Shown here one piece after another: positions 1 through 11,759 of a DNA stretch of 64,000 nt. The DNA lies in contig CM053269.1 of NCBI GenBank assembly GCA_028583415.1, positions 73,445,412 to 73,509,411 of the forward strand. The letters are read 5' to 3'. This DNA comes from Protea cynaroides. Its lineage: Eukaryota; Streptophyta; Magnoliopsida; Proteales; Proteaceae. The position numbers and the translations under genes were made by a program. Positions within the stretch are counted from its first letter, which is position 1; each line of letters starts with the position of its first letter. The notes beneath the pieces are model-generated. The model was not told the DNA's origin. It saw only the letters and a list, made by a program, of their open reading frames with translations, and did no database searches.

Positions 1-415
1 CACCTATTTAGGGCAGATGGCGGTGTTGCAGTCTCTGGGGTGGGGGTCGTCGGTCGCCGGGCATTGGGTAGGTGTTGTAGGTTGCCAAGGATGGGATGGG
101 GTTTGCAGGTCACCAAGGTTGGGGGGGGTTTAGATTGGCGTGTTGCAATGGTTGGAGAGGAGTGGGAAGTGGGATGGGCGTCAGTTGAGATCGGTCGTAT
201 TCGTAAAATATGTTAAAATAACATTCTAGTGAAATTGTAGAAACATGTCTCTACTTGTTTTAGGATTTCAGATGAAATTCATTTCAATTTCAATGAAATT
301 GAATACGAAAATCCAGTCAAATGAAGAAATAAAATTAAAGTCACACATTGATAATGGAAAAAAAATCGAATCAAAGGGAACCTAAGGGCCCGTTTGATAA
401 AACTTCTGTTTCTGG
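1..415. other. Unassigned flank left of the first LTR
   Basis: I see no gene here. The first 190 bases are G-rich and of low complexity, and the rest is AT-rich. The phrase GGGCCCGTTTGATAA near 387-401 resembles termini of some hAT-type MITEs, but I found no matching partner end, so I make no element call. Confidence 0.4.
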
Positions 416-2604
416 TGTAAGACCCGTATCGAACTAACCGGTCTTACCACCTTGTACCTGGTCTACCTATCATGGTCGAACCAAGTGGACCAAGTGCATA
501 AAGGAAATCAGGAAATATGAGGTTAGGGTCGCATGCCTAAACAGGTAGGGTCGACCCACCTCAACAGAGTCCAACCCATGACTTTTCAGTCCTAGGGTCG
601 GATGACTTGAGACGCTAGGGTCTACAGATCCTGCGACCCTAGCATCGACCCTATGGTGACAGACTGAAATCGTGAATTAGAAAACTTTCCTAATTTCAGG
701 GAGTCCTTTCCTAATCTCGATGGGACGTATTTTGGGAGGTTTTCCTCTATAAATAGGATGTCCCTTAGCCTTTTTCACTCCTTTTGGAACACTAACTGAA
801 AGTGAGAGAAAGAGAAGAGAAGGAAGAGAAGAAGAAGAAAAGGAGAATTTGAGTAAAAAACTAAAGAGAAGGAATTCAGAGAAATCTCTGAATCTCAGCA
901 ACACTAAGGTATGAATACATTCTCCATGAATTATGTAAGCCCTAGAATAGTTTATGAAGAAGTTAGGGTTGAGAGAAACCCAAATCATCTACCCATGGAT
1001 GAGTTTTGAAGGAATCTATGAAAGTAATCATCATAGACAATGAAAAGTGTGTAAAAATCATAGTTATGAGTCATAAAACATTCTTAGAATGGACTTACGA
1101 GACTACAAGATCGACCCCATGCTCTAGGGAAGTCCAGGGAGGTTGTGGTCGCACCTAGGGTCGATGGGTAACCGACTCTATGACCGACCCTACACCCTGG
1201 GGTCTCAGATACCTGCGACCTAACTTGCGACCCTAGCTATACAGCAAGCTTAAATTGTTAGAATTTATTTCTAATTAGAATCTATCGATTTGTTAGGTTT
1301 TCATAGTGATATAAAGGTAGTTCTTAAAGCTGAAAGAGGATCTACACTCAATCAAAGGTGAGAGAACAAGACCTAAACTAATTGGCTAATAATAAACTGT
1401 TTTCGTTTATTGAGTCCAATGCCATGTATGATTCTATGATTGTATGATTGTAATGTGCATATCACATGTCATCTACTATTCCTGTTATTATTGTTCATGC
1501 ATATTTAATTTCGTTTATTATAATATGATGATGATGATGATGATGCTAGGAATAGGCATGTGAATGTATGTGTGTGGTTAGTGTACTTGATGCGAGTGGG
1601 GCATCAGGGGGAGGACGTGACATTGTGGTTCAGCCTGGTCACCAGACTCTAGCTCTATCTCTACTCAAGTCTCGTCCACTAACATCGTCGTATCGCCATT
1701 ACCTTAGCAGAACTAATACATCGTAGGGCATCAGGAGGGGACGTGGCATTGTGGTTCAGCCTGGTCACCAGACCCTAGCTCTATCTCTATGGATGTATTG
1801 AGGGATGCTGGGGTGAGGCCTTGGATACACTGTTTGACATTAGGATTGGTTAGTTGCGAGCCCAGTTTGCAAGCCCTTGCCAATAGGGGCTTACGTATTG
1901 GTATGGGTAGGGCATCAGGGGAAGTGTCATGCGGTGTTTGATCTGGGCACTTTAGCTCTATCTCTATTCCAAGGTGGGTGCATGTGGGGGCGGCAATGGT
2001 GTTTGATCCATTGGGCGATTTCACACACTCGTGTATAGAGGTGCGGCGGCCTCCAAACCTTTCTATTGCACATTGCAAACTTATGAATCAGACCAAAGAT
2101 ATGAATTGAATGCATGCATATGTTTGTTGCATTGTTTTGTTTGCTCACTGAGTCGTGATGTGTGCTCACCATTTCGACGTCGAATACTTTTAGTTGATGA
2201 TGCAGGTACCACGGTTGAAGATTATATGAATGCTCCGATATATTGACATGCGGCAGCAATGGATGCTGAAGTTTTGATGGAATCACATGATTCGTCATGC
2301 GAGTGCAACTCTTGCATTTTTTATTAGATTTTATTCGAATTATACAGACGATGTAATTGATTAAATATTTTATTTATGTCTTAGTATTTTAAAGATAATT
2401 GAATAATTTATTTATGTTATCATCTTTAAACTCTCAGTTCATTTAATATTAAAGACTTTCGCTATTGTGTATTTACTCTGATTATTGTTGTGTTTGTGTA
2501 TGGTTTAAGCAAACGGACACAGCCTATTCGAGATCCTGATTGAACCGTTGGTTTATTGACGGTTCATCACACCATTCTGAATAGTGCAGAATTAGAGTGT
2601 GACA
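416..2604 (+). repeat. Gypsy LTR (family A), complete
   Basis: The segment starts TGTAAGACCC and ends GTGTGACA, and is followed at once by a primer-binding site, so it reads as a plus-strand 5' LTR of 2189 bp. It has a TATA box at 748-755, then a GA-rich leader. An ATG-repeat microsatellite lies near 1525-1543. Three degenerate internal repeats (about 1600, 1728 and 1909) each run from GCATCAGGGG to TAGCTCTATCTCTAT. Two clusters of inverted AGGGTCG words lie at about 526-660 and 1100-1245. The 5-bp flanks do not match the sequence after 3915, so I could not define a target-site duplication. Confidence 0.8.
748..755 (+). promoter_or_regulatory. TATA box of the family A LTR
   Basis: TATAAATA lies about 330 bp into the LTR and is followed by a purine-rich stretch. 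The same octamer is at the equivalent place in the long element's LTRs (8210-8217 and 17909-17916). This is the likely U3/R promoter of the retroelement. Confidence 0.6.
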
Positions 2605-2690
2605 ACTTGGTATCAGAGCTCTCAGGCCCTGTCTGTTGAACCCTAATAATCTAATGGACAGTAAACCGTTGTTAATAACTATGACTCTAT
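2605..2690 (+). other. tRNA-Met primer-binding site and short internal remnant
   Basis: TGGTATCAGAGC at 2608-2619 is complementary to the 3' end of plant initiator tRNA-Met, the usual minus-strand primer of many plant LTR elements. Only about 80 bp of internal sequence follows before LTR-like sequence resumes, so nearly all of the internal region has been lost. Confidence 0.7.
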
Positions 2691-3915
2691 GGATTGATGT
2701 TTGTGCATATTCGCATGTCATCCTTTACTTTCAGTTATTATTATTGTTCATGCATACTCGCTATGCTAGGATGTGATTGTTAGGCATGTGATTGTTTTCG
2801 TTGGTGTGTGGAATGGGAAGGGACTGGGGTCTGGGATCATTCCTCACACTAGCACCTTTTCGTAGTATTTTATCTTAGCATGCTTGGTGCGGGTAAGGCA
2901 TCAGGGGGAGGACGTGGCACTGTGGTCTCTGGCCTGGCCACCAGACTCTAGCTCTATCTCTATGCCATAGGGAGCTATGTTGGGATAGGGTCTACCTTTC
3001 GTATCGTTTTTTCTTAGCATGCTTGGTGCGGGTAGGGCATCAGGGGGAGGACGTGGCATTGTGGTCTCTGGCCTGCCCACTAGACTCTAGCTCTATCTCT
3101 ATGTCGTAGGGAGCTGTGCTGGGATAGGGCCTACTCTGATGACATATAGGATTGGTTAGTTGCGAGCCCAGTTTGCAAGCCCTTGCTAATAGGGGCTTAC
3201 GTGTTGGTATGGGTAGAGCATCAGGGGAGGTGTTGGCGGTGTTGATCCTGACGCCTTAGCTCTATCTCTATTCCATGGTGGGTGCATGTGGGACGGCAGT
3301 GGTATGATCCATTGGGCGGCTTCACACACTCGTGTATAGAGGTGCGGTGGCCGCCAATCCTTTCTATAGCACATTGCAAACTTAAACCAGACAATAATAT
3401 AATATGATTGTTACTCATGCATATAAATGTTACATTGTCTGATTATCTTACTGAGCTAAGTTGGGAGCTCACCCTTGTGTACACACCATTTTTAGATGTT
3501 GATGCAGGTTACACGGTGGATGACTACATGAACGCACCGACGTACGGAGGCGTGGCTGCTCTGGACGTGTAGGCAGGAGAGGACGAGCATGACGCTTCAT
3601 GTGAGTGCCATTTCTACGTATATCTCTAGGATTTTTTTTCTTTATTTGTTTCAGTTATTTTTTGTTGACATTAAAGTGATGTAAAGATATTTATTTATGT
3701 TTGAGAATTTGGATAATTGAATATTTATTTAAATCTATCAATAGATGCTCAGTTCATTTTATTTAAAGACTTTCGCTGTATTTATTATATTCTGATTGTG
3801 GTTATGTGCAATGATTTGTATGAGTGGACACGGTCTTATTGAGATCCTGGTGTGAGCCATTGGTTCAGTGACGGTTCACTCACACTTCTGGTTCAGCCAG
3901 AATTGGGGCGTGACA
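2690..3915 (+). repeat. Gypsy LTR (family A relative), 5'-truncated
   Basis: This segment resembles the second half of the LTR at 416-2604 and ends GGGGCGTGACA. It lacks the LTR start, the TATA region and the motif clusters. It contains a tandem duplication: about 2883-3010 is repeated at about 3020-3140, each copy running from GCTTGGTGCGGG through the TAGCTCTATCTCTAT phrase. The last 200 bases resemble the tail of the LTR at 17543-19685 more than that of 7838-10164. It abuts pol sequence at 3916. Confidence 0.65.
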
Positions 3916-4380
3916 TAAGGTGTTCTTGAAGATATCACCTGTGCGAGGTCTAAAACGGTTTGGTAAGAAGGAAAAGCTATGCCCCAGGTATGTGGGACCA
4001 TACGAGATTTTGACCAGACGTGGTAATGTGGCATATCAACTGGCTCTACCTCCATCCAAGTCAAGCGTTCATGATGTGTTTCATGTTTCTTTATTGAAGA
4101 ATTATGTCAGGGATCCATCGCACATCTTGACAACAGACCTACCAGACTTGACAGAGGACTTGACATTTGAAGTGGTACCTGTGATGCTCACAAGCCAAAA
4201 GGTACAACATCTCCAAAGTAAGGATATCCATTATGTCAAAGTGCATTGGAAAAGCCAAGATGTAGAATAAATCACTTGGGAGGAAGAGAAAGCAATGCGA
4301 AAGGAATACCCTAACTTTTTTGACGAACAAGGTACGTATAAATTACGAGGCCAAAATTTCTTTCAAGGGTGGGGGAGTTG
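3916..4380 (+). pseudogene. Gypsy pol 3' end (integrase C-terminus and chromodomain-like tail), broken
   Basis: Translation from 3920 reads through a conserved block (RYVGPYEI, VAYQLALPP, VHDVFHVSLL, YVRDPSHIL) typical of the integrase C-terminus of plant Ty3/gypsy chromoviruses. A chromodomain-like tail follows (IHYVKVHWK, ITWEEEKAMRKEYP). A TAA at 4268-4270 interrupts the tail. The 5' part of pol is missing because the truncated LTR ends directly before it. It is clearly related to, but diverged from, the equivalent part of pol at 17098-17547. A polypurine tract follows at about 4362-4378. Confidence 0.85.
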
Positions 4381-4391
4381 TGAAACCTACA

Positions 4392-6744
4392 TGTAAGACC
4401 CGTATCGAACAAACCGGTCTTACCACCTTGTATCAGGTCTTCCTATCATGGTCGGGCCAAGCAGACCAAGTGCCTGAAGAAACCACAAGACCAGGTATGA
4501 AATTGAATCCAAAAATAGTCAATTAGGTGTATGTGGTCGCATACCTAAACAGGTGTGGTCGACCACACCTCAGATTAAAGCGACCACAGAAATCTGGGTC
4601 ATGTGGTCGCAAGTTTTTTACTGTGTGGTCGATGGGTTCTGCGACCACACCTGCGACCACACGAACCCAGTCAGACTCCGTGATTAGGAAACTTTCCTAA
4701 TCCGAAGGGGGTTCTTTCCTAATCTAAGTAGGGCTTTATATGGAGGGTTTTTCTCTATATGTAGGACATCCCTTAGCCTCTTTCATCCTTTTAGAACTCA
4801 AATTGAAAGTGAGAGAAAGAGAAGAGGAGGAAGAGAAGGAGAATTGAAGAGAAAGATTAAGAGAAGGAAATTCAGAGAGAACTCCAAATCTTCAATAAGT
4901 TTAAGGTATGAAAACATTCCCCATATCAATTGAATGCCTAGAATAGGTCATGAAGGAGATAGGGATTCAAAGTAAGACCCCAATCATTAATCCATGGACA
5001 AATTCTAAGAGATCCATGGAAGGAATCTATTAGGATGATGGATTGAGTAAAAATATAAATTTTAAGCCATAGAACAATCATAGGAAGGATCATGATGATA
5101 AGCCAAGGAATCAAAACATGAAGGAATTGAGTTGGGAGTGAAAAGTCGACCATCACATGTGTGGTCGCATGTGTGGTCACATGATATGTGACCACACGAG
5201 ACACACATATCCGACCACACAGCCTTGGGAAGTCCAGGGATGGTGTGGTCGCATGTGTGGTCGCATGATATGCGACCACACGAGAGACACATGATCGACC
5301 ACATGCCCTCGGGAAGTTCCAGGGAGGGTGTGGTCGCATGTGTGGCATACGACCACACCTTGCGACCACTCAGTTTTTAGAAGTCTAAATTGCTGAAAAT
5401 AAATTATAATTTAAAATCTATAAATTTGTTAGGTTTCCAAGTGGTCTAAAAGTGATTTACAAAGCTTGAACGAGGAACTATCATCGACCAAAGGTGAGGG
5501 AACAAGACCTAAATTAATTGGCTAATAATAAACTATTTTACGTATTGAGTCCAATGCTATGAATGATTCTATGCTTGTATGCTTGTAATGTGTATTTCAC
5601 ATGTCATCTAATATTCCTATTATTACTGCTCATGCATATTTAATTTCGTATATTTATAACATGATGATGATGATGATGCTAGGAATAGGCATGTGAATGT
5701 ATGTGTGTGGTTAGTGTACTTGATGCGAGTGGAGCATCAGGGGGAGGACGTGACATTGTGGATCATCCTGGTCACCAGACTCTAGCTCTATATCTACTCA
5801 AGTCTTGTCCACTAACATCGTCGTATCGCCATTATCTTAGCAGAACTATTACGTTGTAGGGCATCAGGGGAGGTGGTCTCAGACCGTGTAGTCTCTGACT
5901 CTGTCGGGGGGCCTTAGCTCTATCTCTATGGACGTATTGAGGGATGCTGGGGTGAGGCCTTGGATACACTGTTTGGCATTAGGATTGGTTAGTTGCGAGT
6001 CCAGTTTGCAAGCCCTCGCCAATAGGGGCTTATGTGTTGGTATGGGTAGGGCATCAAGGGAAGTGTTATGCGGTGTTTGATCCGGGCACTTTAGCTCTAT
6101 CTCTATTCTATGATGGGTGCATGTGGGATGGCAATGGTGTTTGATCCATTGGACGGCTTCACACACTCTTATATAGAGGTGCGACGGCCACCAATCCTTT
6201 CTATTGCACATTGCAAACTTATGAACCAGACTAAAGATATGAATTGAATGCATGGATATGTCTATTGCATTGTTTTGTTTGCTCACTGAGTCATGATGTG
6301 TGCTCACCCTTTCGACGTCGAATATTTTTAGTTAATGATGCAAGTGCTACTGTAGAAGATTATATGAATACACCAATGTACGAATATGTTGCTGCGATGG
6401 ATGTGGAAGCTATGGTGGAGTCGCATGATTCGTCGTGCGAGTACAACTCATGTGTTTTCGATTAGATTTAGTTGTTGGATTATCGGAACATGTAATTGAT
6501 TAATTTATTTTATTTTATGTCTTTAGTCATCTGGAGATAATTAGATTATTAATTATGTTATAACTAATAGATACTCAGTTCATTAATATTAAAGACTTCC
6601 ACTATTGTTTATTTACTCTAATTATGGTTGTGATTGTATCTGGTTTAATCAAATGGACACGGCCTATACGAGATCCTGATTGAACCGTTAGATCATAGGC
6701 AGTTCATCACACCATTCCGGTTGGTTCAGAATTGGGGTGTGACA
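4392..6744 (+). mobile_element. Solo gypsy LTR with 5-bp target duplication
   Basis: This LTR starts TGTAAGACCC and ends GTGTGACA. It is flanked by the perfect direct repeat CTACA (4387-4391 and 6745-6749) and is not followed by a primer site. That is the signature of a solo LTR left by recombination between two LTRs of an inserted element. It shares the overall plan of the LTR at 416-2604, but its motif clusters at about 4525-4670 and 5150-5370 use the word TGTGGTCG and its complement in place of AGGGTCG. Internal GCATCAGGGG repeats are near 5745, 5860 and 6048. Confidence 0.88.
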
Positions 6745-6791
6745 CTACATGTAAATTTCGGGGACAAAATTTCTTTTAAGGGTGGGGGAGT
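6745..6791 (+). other. Second polypurine tract (duplicated pre-LTR segment)
   Basis: The 50 bp before 6792 (AAATTTCGGGGACAAAATTT then AAGGGTGGGGGAG) is a near copy of 4338-4378. With the solo LTR removed, the two lie side by side, so the host element had a tandemly duplicated polypurine-tract region immediately upstream of its 3' LTR. Confidence 0.7.
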
Positions 6792-7837
6792 TGTAAGACC
6801 CGCACTCCATGAACCCGATCTAAACCTTTAATTCATGTTGTAACAGGTCTTCAATCATCACCGGGCTAGACGGAACGAGTGGATGACAATCAGGTACGAA
6901 AACGAACCTAAAATATGATATTTTTTCATACCGGTCTATGGTACCAGTCGATGGTACTGGTCGACCGGTATGTCTACGCGGGTAGACTGGTTAGATCCAG
7001 AAATGGATCTTTGCGGGTCCCACTTTCCTAATATCGAGCCTAGGGATTTTCCTAACGTAAGGAAACTTCCTAAACTCTATCCTAGTCTATTTAAGGACCC
7101 TTAAACATCCTTAGAATTCTTTCATTGATCCTCACAAACCCTAGAGAGGAGAAAGAGATCAAAAAAGGAGAAAGAGCTAAGGAAGGAGGGAGAGGAGCCG
7201 TCATTTGCCGTTGGACGAAGAACACCATAATTACGAACCAACGGTAAGTGCTTGAACCTTCCTCTAAGTTAAGAATTATAGATGATTAGTCATGAATTGA
7301 TCAATACCATGCAAGGTGAGGTATTGATCTAAAACCCTTAAATTTACCGTCAAACCTTAATACAATTGATGAACCCTAGATTCGCATTCTAGGCTAAGGA
7401 TCATCGAAACTAATATTTGAATGGAACATGAAACAACTCTAACTCGTTGCTCAGGCCTAGAATGCATAGGAGAAATCCTAGAACCAATAGGGGGTGACCG
7501 ACGGAAGGCGAACACCGAGTTGATGGTCTTTCGGAGGCATATCGATTGACCATACCAGTCGCACCATATGCGACCTGTACGGGGACCGGTACCTCTCAGA
7601 GACTGGTCTGTGGGGGACCGGTCGACCATACCGGTCGCACCTTTCCCCACAGTACCATGACCGGTACTTGCGATCGGTATGCACTGTGAGGGTGTTTTCA
7701 ATACCAGTTGATTTTTCGACCAATGCAAACCCTAAGAAAGTAATTCTAATTCAACCCTAACATCATGTAGGATCCTGTGTTAGCAAGTTTGGATTCTGTG
7801 ATGCGGAGCAAGCTAGCAATCAAGCGTCAGGTAAGGG
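6792..7837 (+). repeat. Gypsy LTR (family B), 3'-truncated
   Basis: The segment starts TGTAAGACCCGCACTCC directly after a polypurine tract, so it should be the 3' LTR of the element whose pol end lies at 3916-4380. Its sequence differs from the family A LTRs, but the layout is the same: an early motif cluster (about 6925-6990), a GA-rich leader near 7140-7195, and a second cluster (about 7535-7690). Here the word is ACCGGTCG and its complement. It stops where the next LTR begins at 7838. Confidence 0.7.
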
Positions 7838-10164
7838 TGTAAGACCCGTATCAAACTAACCGATCTTGCCACCTTGTACCAGGTCTACCTATCATGGTCG
7901 AGCCAAATGGACCAAGTGCGTGAAGAAAATAGCGAAACCAGGTACTAAACTGACCCAAAAATAGTAAATTGGAGGGTAGGGTCGCATACCTAGATAGGCA
8001 GGGTCGACCCCCCTCACTAAGAAGTCAGACCCCTAATATTTAACTGGGGGTCGGGCAACTTAGAAATGGGGGTCGACAGGACCTCTGACCTCCTCATCGA
8101 CCCCCTGTTTGCCGACAAAAATCGTAAATAGAAAACTTTCCAAATTTCAATAGGATTCCTGCCTAATCTCAATGGGACTTATTTTGGGAGATTCTACTCT
8201 ATAAATAGGACGTCCCTAAGCCTCTTTCACTCCTTTTGAAACCCTAATTGAAAGTGACAGAAAGATAAGAGAAGGAGAAGAGAAGGAAAGTTGGAGAATA
8301 AGACCAAAGTGAAGAATTCAGATAAAGCTCTGAATCTCAGCAAAACCTAAGGTATGAGCACGTTTCCATTGATGATCTAAAACCTTAGAATAGTTCATGA
8401 AGAGGGTATGGTATAGGAGAAACCCAAATCAAACATCCATGGGAAGATTTCAAGGAAATCCATGGAGAAATCATGGTAGGCAAAGTAAGGAAGAAACATA
8501 GGGTTCTAAGCCACAGAACAAGCCTAGAATGGATTGTGGAAGTAAGCCATAGGACCCAAAAATGAAAGAATGGACTTTAGAATGATATTTTCGACTCAAC
8601 CCACGGGGGGTCACACGTGGGGTCGATTGGGAATCGACCCTACCAGACCACAGGATCGACCCCCAGTATTCGGGAAGTCCAGGAAAGGGGTGGTCGCACC
8701 CAGGGTCGATGGAACATCCGACCCTGGCATCGACCCTACCCCAGGGGTTGCAGTAAACTGCTACCCTACCTGCGACCCGTCCTGCAACCCGTGCTTAAAA
8801 ACAAGCCTAAAATTGTAGGAATGACTTCTAACTAAAATCTATCGACTTGTTAGGTTTTTCTATTGATATAAAAGTGATTTTTAAAGTTTGAAGAGGATCA
8901 CATTCAAGTAAAGGTGAGGGAACAATACCTAAACTATTTGGCTAATAATAAACTATTTTTATTTTCTTGAGTCCAATGCCATGACTAATTCTATGCGTGT
9001 ATGCTTGTAATGTGCATTCAACATGTCATCCAATATTTCTGCTATTAATGTTCATGCATATTTAATTCTATTTTGTTTATAACATGATGATGATGATGAT
9101 GATAGGAATAGACATGTGAATGTATGTGTGTGGTTAGTGTGCTTGATGCAAGTGGAGTATCAGGGGGGAAATGTGACATTGTGGTTCAGCCTGGTCACTA
9201 GACTCTAGCTCTATCTTTACTCAAGTCTTGTCCACAGACATCGTCGTATCGCCATTACCTTATCAGAACTATTACGTCGTAGGGTATCAGGGGAGGTGGT
9301 CTCAGACCGTGTAGTCTTCGACTCTGCTGGGGGACCTTAGCTCTATCTATATGGATGTATTGAGGGATGATGGGGTGAGGCCATAGATACACTGTTTGAC
9401 ATTAGGATTGGTTAGTTGTGAGCCCAGTTTGTATGCCCTCACCAACAGGGGCTTACGTGTTGGTATGGGTAGAGTATCAGGGGAAGTGTGATACGGTGTG
9501 GTCCTAAGCACTTTAGCTCTATCTCTATTCCATAGTGGGTGCATGTGGGACGACAATAAACGTTAACCTTTGGGCGGATTCACACACTCGTGTATAGAGG
9601 TGAGGCGGCCACCGAATCTTTCTATAGCACATTGCAAACCTATAAACTAGACCACAGATATGAATTAAATGCATGCATATGTTTGTTGCATTGTTTTGTT
9701 TGCTCACTGAGCCGTGATGTGTACTCACCCATTCGACGTCGAATATTTTTAGTTGATGATGCAGGTACCACAGTGGAAGACTATATGAATGCTTCTGTGT
9801 ACGGGCATGTCGCTGCGATGGAGGCTGAAGACTTAGTGGAAACGCATGACTCTTCATGCGAGTGCAACGCATGCATTTTCGATTAGATTTCATTTGAATT
9901 ATTAAGGAAATATAATTGATATTTTATTTACTTATGTCTCGGTTAATATAACATAACTTGATATTTTATTATTGATTATCACAGTTAGATTTCTCAGTTC
10001 ATTTATTATTAAGACTTTCGCTATTGTGTATTTATTCTGATTATGGTTGTAGATGTGTATGGTTTACTTTCAACGGACACAACCTATTAGAGATCCTGGT
10101 TAAACCATTGGTTTATTAGCGGTTCATCACACCGTTCTGAATGGTGCAGAATTAGGGTGTGACA
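7838..10164 (+). repeat. 5' LTR of the long gypsy element
   Basis: 2327 bp, TGTAAGACCC to GTGTGACA. TATA box at 8210-8217, ATG-repeat near 9086-9103, internal GTATCAGGGG repeats near 9160, 9283 and 9475. Motif clusters at about 7976-8115 and 8585-8795 use GGGGGTCG and its complement. It closely matches the 3' LTR up to about 19468 of that copy. Confidence 0.85.
8210..8217 (+). promoter_or_regulatory. TATA box of the 5' LTR
   Basis: TATAAATA, 372 bp into the LTR and upstream of a GA-rich leader. It would drive the genomic RNA of the element. Confidence 0.55.
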
Positions 10165-10167
10165 ACT

Positions 10168-10179
10168 TGGTATCAGAGC
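10168..10179 (+). other. Primer-binding site (initiator tRNA-Met)
   Basis: TGGTATCAGAGC begins three bases after the LTR end and is complementary to the tRNA-Met 3' end. It fixes the LTR/internal boundary and the plus orientation of the element. Confidence 0.85.
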
Positions 10180-10501
10180 TCTCAGGCCCTATCTGTTAAA
10201 CCAGTATACTACCACAAAAGTTTATGAACTGAGTTAGGATAAAAATTTAAAAGCTGTAATAATAACACACCATAAGCATCTGTGTTGTTTGAGACAAAAT
10301 TGAAAGAGAATAATGCATCTATTAAATGAGAAACAAATTTATATACACTCAAAAAAAGAACAAATGTATATACATACAAGTCTAAAGCATAGTACAGTCC
10401 ACAACCCGGACAGTTACTCTAAAGTACAAAAAGAAAGAGAAAAAGAAAATACATCAAGAAGCTGGAGGTGATGGGGGAGGCGGTGCCTCACGGTCTCTGT
10501 C
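10180..10501. other. Non-coding leader between primer site and antisense ORF
   Basis: AT-rich sequence with no ORF or repeat I can identify. It would be 5' untranslated leader for the sense RNA and 3' sequence for the antisense ORF. Confidence 0.5.
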
Positions 10502-11759
10502 TTAATCCTCAGCATAGACTCTAGTCAACCAAGCTATCTGAGTCTGGGTCGTCTGGAGACTAGCTGTGAGATCAGCCACCCACTGGTCAGTCACGCGCTG
10601 AGCATCCCTAAGCTCTCCCACCCGCTGATCGAACAAGCGCTGAGCATCTAGAAGCTCTCCCATCCTCAAATCAGACATGCGCTGAGCCTCTCGTATCTCA
10701 TGCAATATCCCCATCATGTCATCAAAAGGTGCATACAAAGGACCAGCTGCATGTGAAGGACCAGACGCATAGGAAGAACCAGCTCTGGTAGCATGAGTAG
10801 GTGATGGAGGAGGTATGACATCCACATCCATGTATAAACGATCATCATCACCCCCATGGACCCCTGCTCCAGGGGCTGCTGCTGTTGCCTCAGCGTCAGC
10901 CATCTCCACTTGAGTACGTGGACGCACCAAAGCGTTCCTCTCCTCGTCGCTGACCTGGGCATCCCACATGCCCATCTTACAGATGGCCTCCCAATCCAAA
11001 GGTGATGAGAAGGATTTCACCTGAATCCTCTCATCCGTCATGTCAACACCCAGGCGGGTCAGTAGCATAGAGATCATGCGTCCATAAGGCAGGTTGCCAG
11101 TATGACCGGGCAACGTAGCGCTGATCATCGTCCGCATGATGATGTAAGGAAGGCAGACGGGCTGTCTAGTACAGATACAGTACAACAGATACTGGGTCAA
11201 CTGGGAGATCCTCTCGTAGTGCCCACTCTGAGGTATTAGGTTGTGCTGAATAATCTTGCAGTACACCCGAGGCTCTGGACGAAGGTAGATCACTTTCATC
11301 TCCCAACGATCCTCTCTGATGATCTGACAGTCAATCTTAGCTCTCATCTCCAATGAAAAGAACTGGGGCTCTCCAGGAGCACAGAATACCAAGGGGCCGT
11401 CATATGAAATGCCCAACAAGTCGGCTAGCTATCGATAATCGAATGAAATCTCGACCCCCTTGACGTAGCTGGTGATCCGAAGCTCTCTACCCCTCTCGGT
11501 ATCATTGTAATCTCTCACCACCCGGAGATTACAGTAAAACTGTCTCACCAAATCCGGCCAAGTGCAGGCGTCATAGGTGATCACAGGAAGAACCCATGTC
11601 CCCAAAAGCCCTCTCCACATCGAATAAGGCCAGGCTAGCCAAGTCTATCCGATGACCTCCCTCTACCTTCTTACAAGAATAGCGGGCATACTGTGTCTCC
11701 GCCTCCTTAGAAGGGAAGCGGACTGGGTCATGAACCCTCGGTACTTTGGTACGAGCCAT
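10502..11759 (-). pseudogene. Antisense ORF, putative plant transposon protein, broken
   Basis: Read on the minus strand this is one protein of roughly 420 residues. It begins MARTKVPRVHDPVRFPSKEA (ATG at 11757-11759) and contains the blocks FYCNLRVVRDYN, TSYVKGVEI, AKIDCQIIREDRWEMKVIYL, IIQHNLIPQSGHYERISQLT and LPYGRMISMLL. These match my memory of the family called 'putative plant transposon protein', common in plant gypsy elements; its biochemical role is not known to me. The last 70 residues look like a coiled coil with a repeated phrase around GELxDAQR. A frameshift near 11595 and a stop at 11429-11431 break it. It sits between the 5' LTR and gag on the opposite strand, so it would need its own promoter, presumably to the right. 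Confidence 0.75.

Noticed and set aside
677..988. 103-aa minus-strand ORF within the first LTR
   Set aside because: It is antisense to the TATA/GA-rich leader. Its serine-rich text is a translation of a GA repeat.
4938..5369. Repetitive minus-strand ORFs with CGR and HATTHATT text
   Set aside because: They translate the TGTGGTCG word cluster of the solo LTR and have no protein resemblance.
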